This document shows positions 46,117 through 55,478 of a stretch of 64,000 nt of DNA, one piece after another (the stretch's first letter is position 1; each line of letters opens with the position of its first letter). Origin of the DNA: Amycolatopsis viridis (GTDB taxonomy: Bacteria; Actinomycetota; Actinomycetes; Mycobacteriales; Pseudonocardiaceae); contig NZ_JAANOU010000001.1 in NCBI RefSeq assembly GCF_011758765.1, positions 4,650,001 through 4,714,000 on the forward strand. The letters are read 5' to 3'. The translations under genes were made by a program, and so were the position numbers. The notes beneath the pieces were generated by a model. That model was given only the letters and a program-made list of their open reading frames with translations. It was not told the origin of the DNA and made no database searches.

Positions 46117-47037
46117 TCACCGTGCGCGGGGCAGCTGGACCGGTTCGCCGTGGAGGGTGGCGAACAGGTCGCCCAGTTCCGCGGTGCGGTCCAGGACGTC
46201 GTCGCTGCGGAACGTGAGCTGGGCGGGCCGGCGGCAGGCCTCGACCTCGTCCCAGGTGAGCGGCGTCGACACCGTCGGCTCCGCGCGGCCGCGCAGCGAG
46301 TACGGCGCGACCGTCGTCTTGTGCGGGTTGTTCTGGCTCCAGTCGATGAACACCTTTCCCGGTCGCAGGCTCCTGGTCATCGCGGCGGTGACCCGGTCCG
46401 GGGTCTCGGCGGCGAGTTTCTTCGCCGCCTCCCTGGCGAAGGCCGACGTGTCCTCCGGCGTCGCGGTGCGCACCGCCGCGTACAGCTGCATGCCCTTCGA
46501 CCCGCTGGTCTTCGGGTACAACCGCAGCCCGTCCGCGGCCAGCAGGTCACGCAGCCGCTCGGCGACCCGGCAGCAGTCGACGATCGTCGCCGGCTCCCCC
46601 GGGTCGAGATCGAACACCAGCAGGTCCGGGTTGCGGCGCGCGCCTCGCGGACCCACCGTCCACTGCGGCACGTGCAGCTCCAGCGCGGCGAGGTTCGCCG
46701 CCCAGATCAACGTCGGCACGTCGTTGACCAGAGGGTAGGCGTTGACGTCCGCACTCTGCCCGCGGCCGCCGCCGGCGATCTTCGCGGTCCGGCCCCAGCT
46801 GGGCGCGTGCCGTCCGGCGTCCTTTTCGTAGAACGGGTCTGCCTGGACGCCATTGGGCCAGCGGCGGAAGGTCAGCGCGCGATCCCGCAGGTGCGGCAGG
46901 ATCACCGGAGCGATCCGCGCGTAGTAGTCGATCACCTGCCCCTTCGTGAAACCGGCCTCCGGATAGAGGACCTTGTCCAAATTGGACAACACCAGCCGGC
47001 GCCCGTCGACCTGCACCGTCACCCTGTCCTCGGCCAT
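46117..47037 (-). CDS. LigD-type DNA polymerase domain protein (NHEJ, PolDom)
   Basis: A 306-residue stand-alone primase-polymerase domain like that of bacterial LigD. The catalytic metal motif is LLVFDLDPGEPA, with KTSGSKGMQLYAAV and LPHLRDRALTFRRWPNG as further family segments. It adds nucleotides, preferring ribonucleotides, at double-strand breaks together with Ku and a ligase domain. No ku or ligase gene is in the window. GTG at 47073 is an alternative start. Confidence 0.88.
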   Translation of the reverse strand: MAEDRVTVQVDGRRLVLSNLDKVLYPEAGFTKGQVIDYYARIAPVILPHLRDRALTFRRWPNGVQADPFYEKDAGRHAPSWGRTAKIAGGGRGQSADVNAYPLVNDVPTLIWAANLAALELHVPQWTVGPRGARRNPDLLVFDLDPGEPATIVDCCRVAERLRDLLAADGLRLYPKTSGSKGMQLYAAVRTATPEDTSAFAREAAKKLAAETPDRVTAAMTRSLRPGKVFIDWSQNNPHKTTVAPYSLRGRAEPTVSTPLTWDEVEACRRPAQLTFRSDDVLDRTAELGDLFATLHGEPVQLPRAR

Positions 47038-47094
47038 GTCCCCCAGCGTGCCCCAGCACCACCCGCCGTGCACGGCGGCGCGCTGCCCGCCGGC

Positions 47095-48144
47095 TCAGGG
47101 CACCAGGACCAGGCGGATCGGGTTGCCCTCCTTCCGTTCCAGGTGCTCCACCGCCGTGACGGCGTCGGCGAGCGGGAAGGTGCCACTGATCGAGCGGCTC
47201 CACTCGACGCGGTGGTAGCGGGCCAGCTCGATGAGCTGCTCGACCGCGCCGGGCTGGGACCCGTAGTGGCCGAGCAGGCGCTGACCGCGGTAGCTGAACC
47301 CGACGCCGTCGGTGATGGTCAGCGGTTTCGCGGTCAGCCCGACGAGCACCAGACGCCCGCCGAGACCGAGGCAGCTCACCGCCTGCTCGCGCACGGACGG
47401 CACCCCGGCCATGTCGAAGGCCACGTCCAGCCCGGCTCCCCCCGTGACGGCGAGGACCTGCTCGCGAAGCGTCGGCTCCTCCGGGTCCAGGACCAGGTCG
47501 GCACCGAACTCCAGCGCCCGCTTCCGCGCCGCCTCCAGCGGATCGACCGCCACGATCGGCGCCGCGCCGACCAGCCTGAGCAGCTGGACCGCGTGCGCCC
47601 CGAGCCCGCCGGCGCCCCAGACGCCCGCCGGCCGCGCGGGCTGGGCCTGCCCGGTGCCGGTGATCGCACCCCACGGCGTGGACACCGCGTCCGGCACGAT
47701 CGCCGCCTGCACGAACGGCAGGTCGTCCGGGATCGGGATCAGGGTGTGCTGGCTCGCGAGGGCGTATTCGGCCCACCCGCCGTCGTAGTCCACGCCCCGC
47801 GTCCGCACCTGGAGGCACGGGTCGCGGAACCGGACGCAGTTCGGGCACTGGCCGCACCGCTCGCCCGCCTCGATCGCCACGCGCTGCCCCTCCTGCCATC
47901 GGCTCGGCACGTCCGGCCCGATCGCGTCGATCTCGCCCGCCACCTCGTGGCCGAGGGTCACCTCGGGAGCGTCGAGGAAGAGCGGGGTGAGGCTGCCGTC
48001 GATCAGGTGCACGTCCGACAGGCACACCCCGGCCGCACGGACCTTGATCCGGACTTGCCCGGGGCCCGGTTCGGGTACCGGCACCTCCGTCACGCCGAAC
48101 GTGCGCGAACCGATCTCCAGCCGGCCGGCCAGCATGGTGGCCAT
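47095..48144 (-). CDS. zinc-dependent alcohol dehydrogenase
   Basis: A 349-residue medium-chain dehydrogenase. Catalytic zinc ligands are in AGVCLSDVHLI and LGHEVAGEI, the structural zinc site is CGQCPNCVRFRDPC, and the coenzyme motif is VWGAGGLGAHAVQLL. GGAGG precedes the ATG. Substrate is unknown; the sequence resembles broad-range actinobacterial alcohol dehydrogenases. Confidence 0.9.
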   Translation of the reverse strand: MATMLAGRLEIGSRTFGVTEVPVPEPGPGQVRIKVRAAGVCLSDVHLIDGSLTPLFLDAPEVTLGHEVAGEIDAIGPDVPSRWQEGQRVAIEAGERCGQCPNCVRFRDPCLQVRTRGVDYDGGWAEYALASQHTLIPIPDDLPFVQAAIVPDAVSTPWGAITGTGQAQPARPAGVWGAGGLGAHAVQLLRLVGAAPIVAVDPLEAARKRALEFGADLVLDPEEPTLREQVLAVTGGAGLDVAFDMAGVPSVREQAVSCLGLGGRLVLVGLTAKPLTITDGVGFSYRGQRLLGHYGSQPGAVEQLIELARYHRVEWSRSISGTFPLADAVTAVEHLERKEGNPIRLVLVP

Positions 48145-48280
48145 CGGTGTCCTCCCGTCGTCGCGGCCCGTGTCCACCACATGGTGTCCCGGCCGCGCGG
48201 ACTTCACACGTGACCGCGGGCCACGATCGGTGACGGATGTCCGCCCTCGTGATCCCGCCTGGCGCGATCGGGCCGCCGGG

Positions 48281-48778
48281 CTAGGGCCACGGTGGGACCA
48301 CGGCCTCCGCCACCACCGCACCGGCGCGCGGGCCGAGGACCGGCTGACGCCCGCCCGGGCCGTGCCAGCCGGGGCACCACGGCCATCGGCCCCGTGCATC
48401 GGCGTGGACGAGTTGTGTCGCGCGGATCTCCAGTCCGAACAGGTCGGCCGCGGTGCGCAGGTGGACCGGCGGCACCGCCACCGCGACCGCCTCCAGCAGC
48501 AGGTTGCCCGGGCCGGGCAGGCGCTCCCCCGGCGAGAGGTCCGGCTCGCCGGTGCGCAGCAGGTGCGCGGCCACGTCGTTCAGCACGTCACGCGCCGGCA
48601 GCGGCGCCATCGCGGTGACGACCAGCTCCGGTCTGCCCCGTGCCGTCAGCCCCACCGTGTAGGCCCACGGCGGCCGCGAACCGTTGCCCTCGAACGACAT
48701 CACCGCCCAGCCGTGCACGCCGATGATCTCGCACACGTGGCGCAGGTGACCACCCCGCCGGTCGCACAGTCCGCCCAT
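48281..48778 (-). CDS. DUF4262 domain protein
   Basis: A 165-residue protein with the DUF4262 pattern: an N-terminal HVCEIIGVHGWAVMSFEGNG, YTVGLTARGRPELVVTAM, and a C-terminal QLVHADARGRWPWCPGW. The ATG has GAGGGGGAG upstream. DUF4262 is widespread in actinobacteria and has no assigned function. Confidence 0.8.
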   Translation of the reverse strand: MGGLCDRRGGHLRHVCEIIGVHGWAVMSFEGNGSRPPWAYTVGLTARGRPELVVTAMAPLPARDVLNDVAAHLLRTGEPDLSPGERLPGPGNLLLEAVAVAVPPVHLRTAADLFGLEIRATQLVHADARGRWPWCPGWHGPGGRQPVLGPRAGAVVAEAVVPPWP

Positions 48779-48919
48779 CGTCTCCCCCTCGGAATCGGGT
48801 CGCTGTGCGATCGACTATGCCGCCCGGCACCGACAAAAAGACAGGCCGACCGCCAAGGGGTTCACCCGATCGGGGAGACCGTCACCCGCTTCTTCCACAG
48901 TGGACGACGACCGGGCCGG

Positions 48920-49144
48920 CTACGTGCGGTGGAGGCGGGGGCTGGGACGCGGGCCGGTCAAGGTCTGCGGCGCGGGCCGGACCTCGTGGCGCCAGGCCGT
49001 CGCTTCGGCGTGGATCCGCGGCGCGTCGCGGTCCTCGACGTCGAAGCTGCCGGACATCCGCGGCGACCCCTGGCGGCGGTGCGTGCGGTTGAGACCGGCC
49101 ACGACGAGGGCGATGAGCAGGACGAACATCAGCAAAGCGGTCAT
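48920..49144 (-). CDS. small single-pass membrane protein, hypothetical
   Basis: A 74-residue frame starting MTALLMFVLLIALVVAGLNR, a single membrane helix, followed by a basic and polar cytoplasmic tail. It is divergent from the GlxA-type regulator with 85 bp between. No ribosome binding site is obvious, so the call rests on a plausible membrane anchor and the free strand. Confidence 0.45.
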   Translation of the reverse strand: MTALLMFVLLIALVVAGLNRTHRRQGSPRMSGSFDVEDRDAPRIHAEATAWRHEVRPAPQTLTGPRPSPRLHRT

Positions 49145-49171
49145 GGCAAGAATTATTCGCTGCCGAAGAAA

Positions 49172-49187
49172 CTGCCAGAAGTGGCAG
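49172..49187. promoter_or_regulatory. TGGCAG dyad upstream of the GlxA-type regulator
   Basis: CTGCCA-GAAG-TGGCAG is a perfect inverted repeat in the short AT-rich promoter region of the regulator gene, with a further CTGCCG copy at 49160-49165. Candidate autoregulatory site. Confidence 0.4.
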
Positions 49188-49229
49188 AACAGCCCTTGTT
49201 CGACAAAATCCCGCCAGCTACCCTGAGGC

Positions 49230-50180
49230 ATGCTCCGCACCGTGGCCAGCGTGCTGGTGGACCGTTCCGCCGTCTTCGAGTTCGGCGTCGTCTGCGAAGT
49301 GTTCGGCATCGACCGGACCGACGATGGCGTGCCACCGTTCGAGTTCCGCGTGTGCGGCGAACGCGCCGGTGAGCCGATCCAGGCCAGCGTCGGCGTCCAG
49401 CTGATCCCCGAACACGGACTGGACGCGCTCGACGGCGCCGACCTGGTCGCCATCCCGGCGGCCATCGTCCGCGACGAGTACCCGGAGGTGGTGCTCGACG
49501 CGATCCGGAAGGCGCACGCGAACGGCGCCACCATCCTGACCGTGTGCAGCGGGGCGTTCCTGCTCGGCGCCACCGGCCTGCTCGACGGCCGGCCGTGCAC
49601 CACGCACTGGAAGCACATCGACGACTTCAAGCAACGCTTCCCCGAGGCGTACCTCGACCCGGACGTGCTGTTCGTCGACGACGGCGACATCATCACCAGC
49701 GCCGGCACGGCCGCGGGCATCGACGCCTGCCTGCACCTCGTCCGCCGGGAACTCGGCTCCGCGCCGGCCACCGCGATCGCCCGCCGCATGGTGGTGCCGC
49801 CGCAGCGGGACGGCGGCCAGCGCCAGTTCATCGACCTGCCGATCCCGGAGTCCACAGCGGACAGTCTGGAACCGGTGCTGGCGTGGATGATCGAGCACCT
49901 CGCCGACGAGCACAGCGTGCCGGAGCTGGCCCGGCGCGCGCAGATGTCCGAGCGCACGTTCGCGCGCCGGTTCGCGGCGGCGACCGGCACCACACCGGTC
50001 AAATGGCTGACCACGCAGCGCGTCCTGCACGCCCGCACCCTGCTGGAAACCAGCCGGCTGGGCATCGAGGAGATCGCCCGCGAGTGCGGGTTCGGCACGG
50101 GAGCCCTGCTCCGGCACCACTTCCACCGGGTGGTCGGGGTGTCCCCGCACGATTACCGCCGCACCTTCGCCGCTTCCTGA
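49230..50180 (+). CDS. GlxA family transcriptional regulator (DJ-1/PfpI plus AraC)
   Basis: A 316-residue regulator with an N-terminal class I amidotransferase-like domain (about 1-180, ILTVCSGAFLLGATGLLDG with the nucleophile-like Cys) and a C-terminal AraC-type pair of helix-turn-helix motifs (SVPELARRAQMSERTFARRF and IEEIARECGFGTGALLRHHF). Such regulators often sense nitrogenous compounds. It is immediately followed by the PLP-enzyme gene and leads the catabolic cluster. Confidence 0.9.
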   Translation: MLRTVASVLVDRSAVFEFGVVCEVFGIDRTDDGVPPFEFRVCGERAGEPIQASVGVQLIPEHGLDALDGADLVAIPAAIVRDEYPEVVLDAIRKAHANGATILTVCSGAFLLGATGLLDGRPCTTHWKHIDDFKQRFPEAYLDPDVLFVDDGDIITSAGTAAGIDACLHLVRRELGSAPATAIARRMVVPPQRDGGQRQFIDLPIPESTADSLEPVLAWMIEHLADEHSVPELARRAQMSERTFARRFAAATGTTPVKWLTTQRVLHARTLLETSRLGIEEIARECGFGTGALLRHHFHRVVGVSPHDYRRTFAAS

Positions 50181-50183
50181 GGC

Positions 50184-51392
50184 ATGCTGGGCCACGTGAC
50201 CTACGACGTGACCTCCGTCCGCACACACTTCCCCGCGCTCGACGAGGGCGCCGCGCACTTCGACGGCCCGGGTGGAACCCAGGTGCCCGACGTGGTCGGC
50301 GAAGCGGTCGCGGCGACCCTGTGCGCGGCGATCGCCAACCGCGGCTCGATCACCGCCGCCGAACGCCGCGCCGACCGCATCGTCGCCGAGGCGCGCCAGG
50401 CCGCCGCCGACCTGCTCGGCGCGCAGCCGGGCGGCATCGTCTTCGGGCGCAGCATGACGCAGCTGACCTACGACTTCTCGCGCACGCTGGCGAAGACGTG
50501 GCGGGCCGGCGACGAGGTGGTGGTGACCCGCCTCGACCACGACGCGAACATCCGGCCGTGGGTCCAGGCCGCCCAGAGCCGTGGGGTGACCGTGCGGTGG
50601 GCGGACTTCGACCCGGCGTCCGGTGAACTCGCCGTCGAGGCGGTCCGCGGCCTGCTGTCGGACCGCACGCGGCTGGTCGCGGTCACCGCCGCGTCGAACC
50701 TGCTCGGTACCCGCCCGGACATCCCGGCGATCGCCGCCGCGGTGCACGAGGCGGACGCGCTGCTCTACGTCGACGGTGTGCACCTGACCCCGCACGCGCC
50801 GGTGGACGTCACCGCCCTCGGCGCGGACTTCTACGGCTGCTCCCCGTACAAGTTCTGCGGCCCGCACCTCGGCCTGGTCGCCGCTTCGCCCGAGCTGCTG
50901 GCAACCCTGCACCCGGACAAGCTGGCGCCGTCGACGAACGCGGTGCCCGAGCGGTTCGAGCTGGGCACCCTGCCCTACGAGCTGCTCGCCGGAACCACCG
51001 CCGCGATCGAGTTCCTGGCGAACCTCGTCCCCGGCGAGGGCACTCGCCGGGAGCGGCTGCTGCGGTCGCTGACCGAGCTGGAGGAGCACGAACAGGCCCT
51101 GCTCGACCGGCTCGACAGCGGGCTCGCGCGGATCCCGGGCGTGACCCGGTACGGCTCTCCCGGCCGGCACCGCACCCCGACCGTGCTGTTCTCGGTCGCG
51201 GGCGTGCCCTCGCAGGTGGTGTACGAGCGGCTCGCCGCGCGCGGCGTGAACGCGCCCGCGAGCAGCTTCTACGCCTTGGAATGCTCCCGCCACCTGGGGC
51301 TGGGCGACACCGGTGCGGTGCGCGCCGGGATCGCGCCGTACACGACGGCCGGCGAGGTCGATCGACTTCTGGATGCGGTCCGCGAGCTCTGA
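50184..51392 (+). CDS. cysteine desulfurase-like aminotransferase class V protein
   Basis: A 402-residue PLP protein of the cysteine-desulfurase-like subfamily. The N terminus reads HFPALDEGAAHFDGPGGTQV, PLP contacts are in DHDANIRPW and YVDGVHLTPHAPVD, and the Schiff-base Lys is in GCSPYKFCGPHLG. The usual catalytic Cys loop (RxGHHC) is replaced by APASSFYALECSRHLGLG, so true desulfurase activity is uncertain. It begins 3 bp after the regulator gene. GTG at 50196 is an alternative start that better matches homologue N termini. Confidence 0.82.
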   Translation: MLGHVTYDVTSVRTHFPALDEGAAHFDGPGGTQVPDVVGEAVAATLCAAIANRGSITAAERRADRIVAEARQAAADLLGAQPGGIVFGRSMTQLTYDFSRTLAKTWRAGDEVVVTRLDHDANIRPWVQAAQSRGVTVRWADFDPASGELAVEAVRGLLSDRTRLVAVTAASNLLGTRPDIPAIAAAVHEADALLYVDGVHLTPHAPVDVTALGADFYGCSPYKFCGPHLGLVAASPELLATLHPDKLAPSTNAVPERFELGTLPYELLAGTTAAIEFLANLVPGEGTRRERLLRSLTELEEHEQALLDRLDSGLARIPGVTRYGSPGRHRTPTVLFSVAGVPSQVVYERLAARGVNAPASSFYALECSRHLGLGDTGAVRAGIAPYTTAGEVDRLLDAVREL

Positions 51393-51397
51393 CCGGC

Positions 51398-51441
51398 CGA
51401 GGTGCACAGGTGAGGCGGCAAGACTGTGCACCTCGCACAGT
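51398..51441 (+). promoter_or_regulatory. two mutually exclusive hairpins before the permease gene
   Basis: CGAGGTGCACAG (51398-51409) pairs perfectly with CTGTGCACCTCG (51424-51435). The overlapping ACTGTGC (51423-51429) can instead pair with GCACAGT (51435-51441). The two stems cannot coexist. They lie in the 113-bp gap before the NCS1 permease and could be an attenuator or a GTGCAC-type operator. Confidence 0.45.
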
Positions 51442-51505
51442 GACCGGGGCGTTGGCGCTGTTTACGGTGCTGTGAACCGCATCTTCTCCGGATAAAGGAG
51501 GTCGC

Positions 51506-52831
51506 ATGGCCTCGTCAGTCGGTGTCGACGACTACGCCCTGACCAGGGTCCCGGACAGCGCCCGCTACGCCTGGTGGTCGGTCGCGGTCCAACGGTTCGG
51601 TCAGGTCTCCGCACTGTCCCAGTTCCTGCTCGGCGCCACCATCGGCTTCGGCATGGGGTTCTGGCAGGCGTTCCTCGCGTTCACACTGGGCGCGGTCATC
51701 CTCGAACTGATCACGATCCTGGTCGGCGTGATCGGCATGCGCGAGGGCCTGTCCACGTCGATGATCGCCCGCTGGACCGGTTTCGGCCGCGGCGGCTCGG
51801 CGCTGATCGGGCTCGCGATCGGGATCAGCCTCATCGGCTGGTTCGGCATCCAGTCCGCCGTGTCGGCGCAGGGTCTGGTCTCGCTGATCGGCGGCCTGCC
51901 GGAATGGGGCTGGGCGCTGGTGTTCGGCCTGGTCGTGACCGCGATCGTGGTGCGCGGCTTCCACTCGATGACGTGGACGGCCTACCTCACCGTGCCGGCG
52001 TTCCTGATCCTGGTCGGCTGGTCGATCATCTCCGAGCTGTCCAGGCACGACGTCGGCGCGCTGGTGGCGTCGGCGCCGCCCGGGCCGCAGCTGAGCCTGC
52101 TGCAGGGCACCACCCTGGTCGCCGGCGGGTTCATCGTGGGCGCGGTGATCACGCCGGACATGACCCGGTTCAACCGCACCACCGGCGACGTGGTCAAGCA
52201 GACCCTCGTCGGCGTCACGCTCGGCGAGTACGTCATCGGCATGGCCGGTGTCCTGCTGGCCCACGCGGTGTCCTCCGCGGAGATCACCACGATCGTCACG
52301 TCGTCGGTCGGCTGGGTCGGGTTGCTCATCGTGATCGCCGGCACCATCAAGATCAACGACTGGAACCTGTACTCGTCCGGGCTCGGGGTCGTGAACTTCA
52401 TCGGCACCGTCTCCGGGCGCAAGGCCCACCGCGGCCTGGCCACCGCACTCCTCGGCCTGGCCGGCAGTGTCCTCGCGGCGGCCGGGATCCTGAGCAAGTT
52501 CACCGACTTCCTCACCGTGCTCGGCGTCGCGTTCCCGCCGATCGCCGGGATCATGGTGGCCGAGTACTTCGTGGTCAAGAAGTGGCGCGGCGACCTGGAA
52601 GCGGCGCGCGCCAAGGACACCGTGCCCGAGGACGCACCGCTGTGGGTGCCCGCCACGATCGTGGTCTGGGTCGCCGCCGCGCTCATCGGCGAGTTCGCCG
52701 ACTGGGGCCTGCCCAGCATCAACTCGCTGGTCGTGGCGTTCGTGCTGTACGTGGTCGCCGGCAAGCTCGGGCTGATCCGCGGTGTCGGCCGCAGCCGCAC
52801 CGCCGACGCCGACCCCATCCCCGCTCCCTAG
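51506..52831 (+). CDS. NCS1 family (cytosine/hydantoin-type) permease
   Basis: A 441-residue transporter with about 12 membrane helices. It resembles CodB-type NCS1 carriers: the N-terminal YAWWSVAVQRFGQVSALSQF, the helix ISLIGWFGIQSAVSAQGLV, and PDMTRFNRTTGDVVKQT are typical. NCS1 permeases import nucleobases, hydantoins, allantoin or thiamine precursors. AAAGGAGG lies upstream. Its place before a hydantoinase-like gene suggests a cyclic ureide or related ring as substrate. Confidence 0.88.
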   Translation: MASSVGVDDYALTRVPDSARYAWWSVAVQRFGQVSALSQFLLGATIGFGMGFWQAFLAFTLGAVILELITILVGVIGMREGLSTSMIARWTGFGRGGSALIGLAIGISLIGWFGIQSAVSAQGLVSLIGGLPEWGWALVFGLVVTAIVVRGFHSMTWTAYLTVPAFLILVGWSIISELSRHDVGALVASAPPGPQLSLLQGTTLVAGGFIVGAVITPDMTRFNRTTGDVVKQTLVGVTLGEYVIGMAGVLLAHAVSSAEITTIVTSSVGWVGLLIVIAGTIKINDWNLYSSGLGVVNFIGTVSGRKAHRGLATALLGLAGSVLAAAGILSKFTDFLTVLGVAFPPIAGIMVAEYFVVKKWRGDLEAARAKDTVPEDAPLWVPATIVVWVAAALIGEFADWGLPSINSLVVAFVLYVVAGKLGLIRGVGRSRTADADPIPAP

Positions 52832-52854
52832 CACAACCAGGAAAGGAACCTCTC

Positions 52855-54405
52855 GTGCGCATCGGCATCGACGTCGGCGGCACCAACACCGACGCGGTCC
52901 TGCTCGACGGGCGCCAGGTGCTCGCCTCGATCAAGACCAGCACCACCGAGGACGTCACCTCCGGCATCGTCGCCGCGATCAACGGCCTGCAGCAGCAGCG
53001 GGCGTTCGACCCGGCCGCGGTGCAGGCCGTGATGATCGGCACCACGCACTTCATCAACGCGCTGGTGGAGGCGCACCGCCTGGCGCCGACCGCCGCGGTG
53101 CGGCTCAGCCTGCCCGCCGGGGCGTCGCTGCCGCCGATGGTGGACTGGCCGCAGCGGCTGGTCGACGCGGTGTCCGGGCGCAGCTACCTGGTGCACGGCG
53201 GGCACGAGTTCGACGGCCGCCACATCGCCGAGCTCGACGAGGGCGAGCTGCGCAAGGCGGCCGAGGACATGGGGCAGGCCGGGGTGCGCAGCGTGGCGAT
53301 CACCTCGGTCTTCTCCCCCGTCAACGCCGAGTTCGAGGCCCGCGCCGCGGAGATCATCGCGGCCGAGCTGCCGGACGTGGCCATCTCGCTGTCCCACGAG
53401 ATCGGGCGGATCGGCCTGCTGGAGCGGGAGAACGCGACGGTCATCAACGCGGCGCTGCGTGAGCTGGCCGCGCACATCGTGGACGGCCTCGCGGCGTCCG
53501 TGTCCGGTGCCGGCATCACCGCTCCGCTGTACCTGAGCCAGAACGACGGCACGCTGATGGACGTCGACTTCGCCCGCCGCTACCCGGTGGCGACCTTCGC
53601 GTCCGGCCCGACCAACTCGATGCGCGGCGCCGCCGTGCTGTCCGGTCTGGACACCTGCGCCGTGGTCGACGTCGGCGGCACCACCAGCGACGTCGGCGTG
53701 CTGCGGCAGGGTTTCCCGCGCGAGGCGACCACGGACGTCAGCGTCGCCGGGATCCGCACCAACTTCCGCATGCCGGACGTGCTGTCCATCGGCATCGGCG
53801 GTGGCAGCCGGGTCCGCGGCGGCGCGGGTGACCTCACGGTCGGCCCGGACTCGGTCGGCTACGAGCTGACCTCGAAGGCATTGGTCTTCGGCGGTGACAC
53901 GCTCACCGCGACCGACATCGCGGTGGCCGCGGGCCGCGCCGAGATCGGGGACCCGGGCCTGGTCGCCCACCTCGATCGCGACCTGGTGCGGGCCGCGCTG
54001 GACAAGATCGCCGCGGACGTGGCCGACGTGGTCGAGCGGATGCGCACCTCGGCCGAGCCGCTGCCGGTGGTCGCGGTGGGCGGTGGTTCGGTGCTGCTGC
54101 CGGACGAGCTGGCCGGCGCCGGAACGGTGCACCGGCCGGAGAACTACGCGGTGGCCAACGCGATCGGGGCCGCCATCGCGCAGATCGGCGGCGAGGTCGA
54201 CCGGGTGTACGCGATCGAGCCGGGACGCCGCGAAGCGGTGGTCGAGGAGGCCAAGCAGGAGGCCGTGGACCGCGCGGTCGCCGCCGGGGCCAGCCCGGCC
54301 TCGGTCGGGATCGTCGACTTCGACGAGGTGCCCATCCCCTACCTGCCCGGCAACGCCACCCGCATCCGGGTCAAGGCCGTCGGCGACCTGCAGCTGGGAG
54401 CGTGA
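52855..54405 (+). CDS. hydantoinase/oxoprolinase family protein (HyuA-like)
   Basis: A 516-residue ASKHA-type ATPase. The phosphate-1 motif is RIGIDVGGTNTDAVLLDG, a second VVDVGGTTSDVGVLRQG and an adenosine motif PVVAVGGGSVLLPDELAG follow. HyuA-like proteins hydrolyse five-membered cyclic amides (hydantoins, 5-oxoproline) with ATP. Most partner with a HyuB subunit; here none is present and DUF917 genes take that position. The GTG start has AGGAAAGGA upstream. Confidence 0.9.
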   Translation: MRIGIDVGGTNTDAVLLDGRQVLASIKTSTTEDVTSGIVAAINGLQQQRAFDPAAVQAVMIGTTHFINALVEAHRLAPTAAVRLSLPAGASLPPMVDWPQRLVDAVSGRSYLVHGGHEFDGRHIAELDEGELRKAAEDMGQAGVRSVAITSVFSPVNAEFEARAAEIIAAELPDVAISLSHEIGRIGLLERENATVINAALRELAAHIVDGLAASVSGAGITAPLYLSQNDGTLMDVDFARRYPVATFASGPTNSMRGAAVLSGLDTCAVVDVGGTTSDVGVLRQGFPREATTDVSVAGIRTNFRMPDVLSIGIGGGSRVRGGAGDLTVGPDSVGYELTSKALVFGGDTLTATDIAVAAGRAEIGDPGLVAHLDRDLVRAALDKIAADVADVVERMRTSAEPLPVVAVGGGSVLLPDELAGAGTVHRPENYAVANAIGAAIAQIGGEVDRVYAIEPGRREAVVEEAKQEAVDRAVAAGASPASVGIVDFDEVPIPYLPGNATRIRVKAVGDLQLGA

Positions 54406-54407
54406 CG

Positions 54408-55478
54408 ATGCACGAGATCACGATCGACCACCTGGACGACATCGCCCGCGGCGCGGCCATCCTCGGCACCGGCGGCGGGGGCGACCCCTACATCGGCCGG
54501 CTGCTGGCCGCCGCCGCGGTGCGCGACCACGGCCCGGTGCCGCTGGTGCCGCTGGACGAGATCGGCGACGACGCGGTGGTCCTGCCCGTCGCGATGATGG
54601 GCGCGCCCACCGTGATGGTGGAAAAGCTGCCCTCGGCCGAGCAGGTCGGGGTCGCCGCCCGGACCCTGGCCACCTACCTTGGCAAGGAACTGACGCACAT
54701 CGCGTGCGCCGAGGCAGGCGGGGTCAACTCGCTCATCCCGGTGGTCGCGGCGGCGCAGCTGGGCCTGCCCCTGGTGGACGCGGACGGGATGGGCCGCGCG
54801 TTCCCCGAGCTGCAGATGGTGCTGCCCACGCTGTACGGCGTCCGCGCGACCCCGATGTCCATCGCCGACGAGAAGGGCAACCGCGGTGTCCTGGACACCG
54901 TGGACAACCACTGGGCCGAGCGGCTGGCCCGCTCCGCGACGGTCGACATGGGCTGCTCGGCGATGATCAGCAACTACGCGATGTCCGGTGCGCAGGCGCG
55001 CGAGTCGCTGGTGCCGGGCACCCTGAGCCTGTGCGCCGAGCTGGGCGCGCAGGTGCGGCAGGCGCGGGCCGAGCACGCCGACCCGGTCGCCCGCGTGGTC
55101 GAGCGGCTGGGCGGCCGGACGCTGTTCAGCGGCAAGGTCGTCGACGTCGCCCGGCGCACGGTGACCGGGTTCGCCCGCGGCGAGGCGAAGCTGTCCGGAA
55201 TGGACGGTGACACGGGCAGCGAAATGGTGCTCAAGTTCCAGAACGAGCACCTGGTGGCCGAGCGCGACGGCGTCCCGGAGGCGTCGGTGCCGGACCTGAT
55301 CTGCTGCCTGGACCGCGAATCCGGGGAGGCCGTCACCACCGAGGGCCTGCGCTACGGCCAGCGCGTCACGGTGATCGCCGCGCCCGCCGACCCGCGCTGG
55401 CACACGCCGGGCGGGATCGAACTCGCCGGGCCGCGCTACTTCGGCTACGACATCGACCCCGTCGGGGTGTTCGCGTGA
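54408..55478 (+). CDS. DUF917 family protein (first of three)
   Basis: A 356-residue protein with the DUF917 N-terminal signature AILGTGGGGDPYIGRLL. Further segments are VDADGMGRAFPELQM and FQNEHLVAERDGVPE. The family was renamed after S-methyl-thiohydantoin desulfurase, a metal-dependent hydrolase of ergothioneine-related breakdown; that name is from my memory of the family. The ATG at 54408 has GGGAG seven bases upstream; GTG at 54402 overlaps the previous stop and is an alternative. Confidence 0.85.
   Translation: MHEITIDHLDDIARGAAILGTGGGGDPYIGRLLAAAAVRDHGPVPLVPLDEIGDDAVVLPVAMMGAPTVMVEKLPSAEQVGVAARTLATYLGKELTHIACAEAGGVNSLIPVVAAAQLGLPLVDADGMGRAFPELQMVLPTLYGVRATPMSIADEKGNRGVLDTVDNHWAERLARSATVDMGCSAMISNYAMSGAQARESLVPGTLSLCAELGAQVRQARAEHADPVARVVERLGGRTLFSGKVVDVARRTVTGFARGEAKLSGMDGDTGSEMVLKFQNEHLVAERDGVPEASVPDLICCLDRESGEAVTTEGLRYGQRVTVIAAPADPRWHTPGGIELAGPRYFGYDIDPVGVFA

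Noticed and set aside
51515-52834. 439-codon minus-strand frame opposite the permease
   Set aside because: Antisense of a clear 12-helix transporter, rich in Asp, Arg, Gly and His with no family features.
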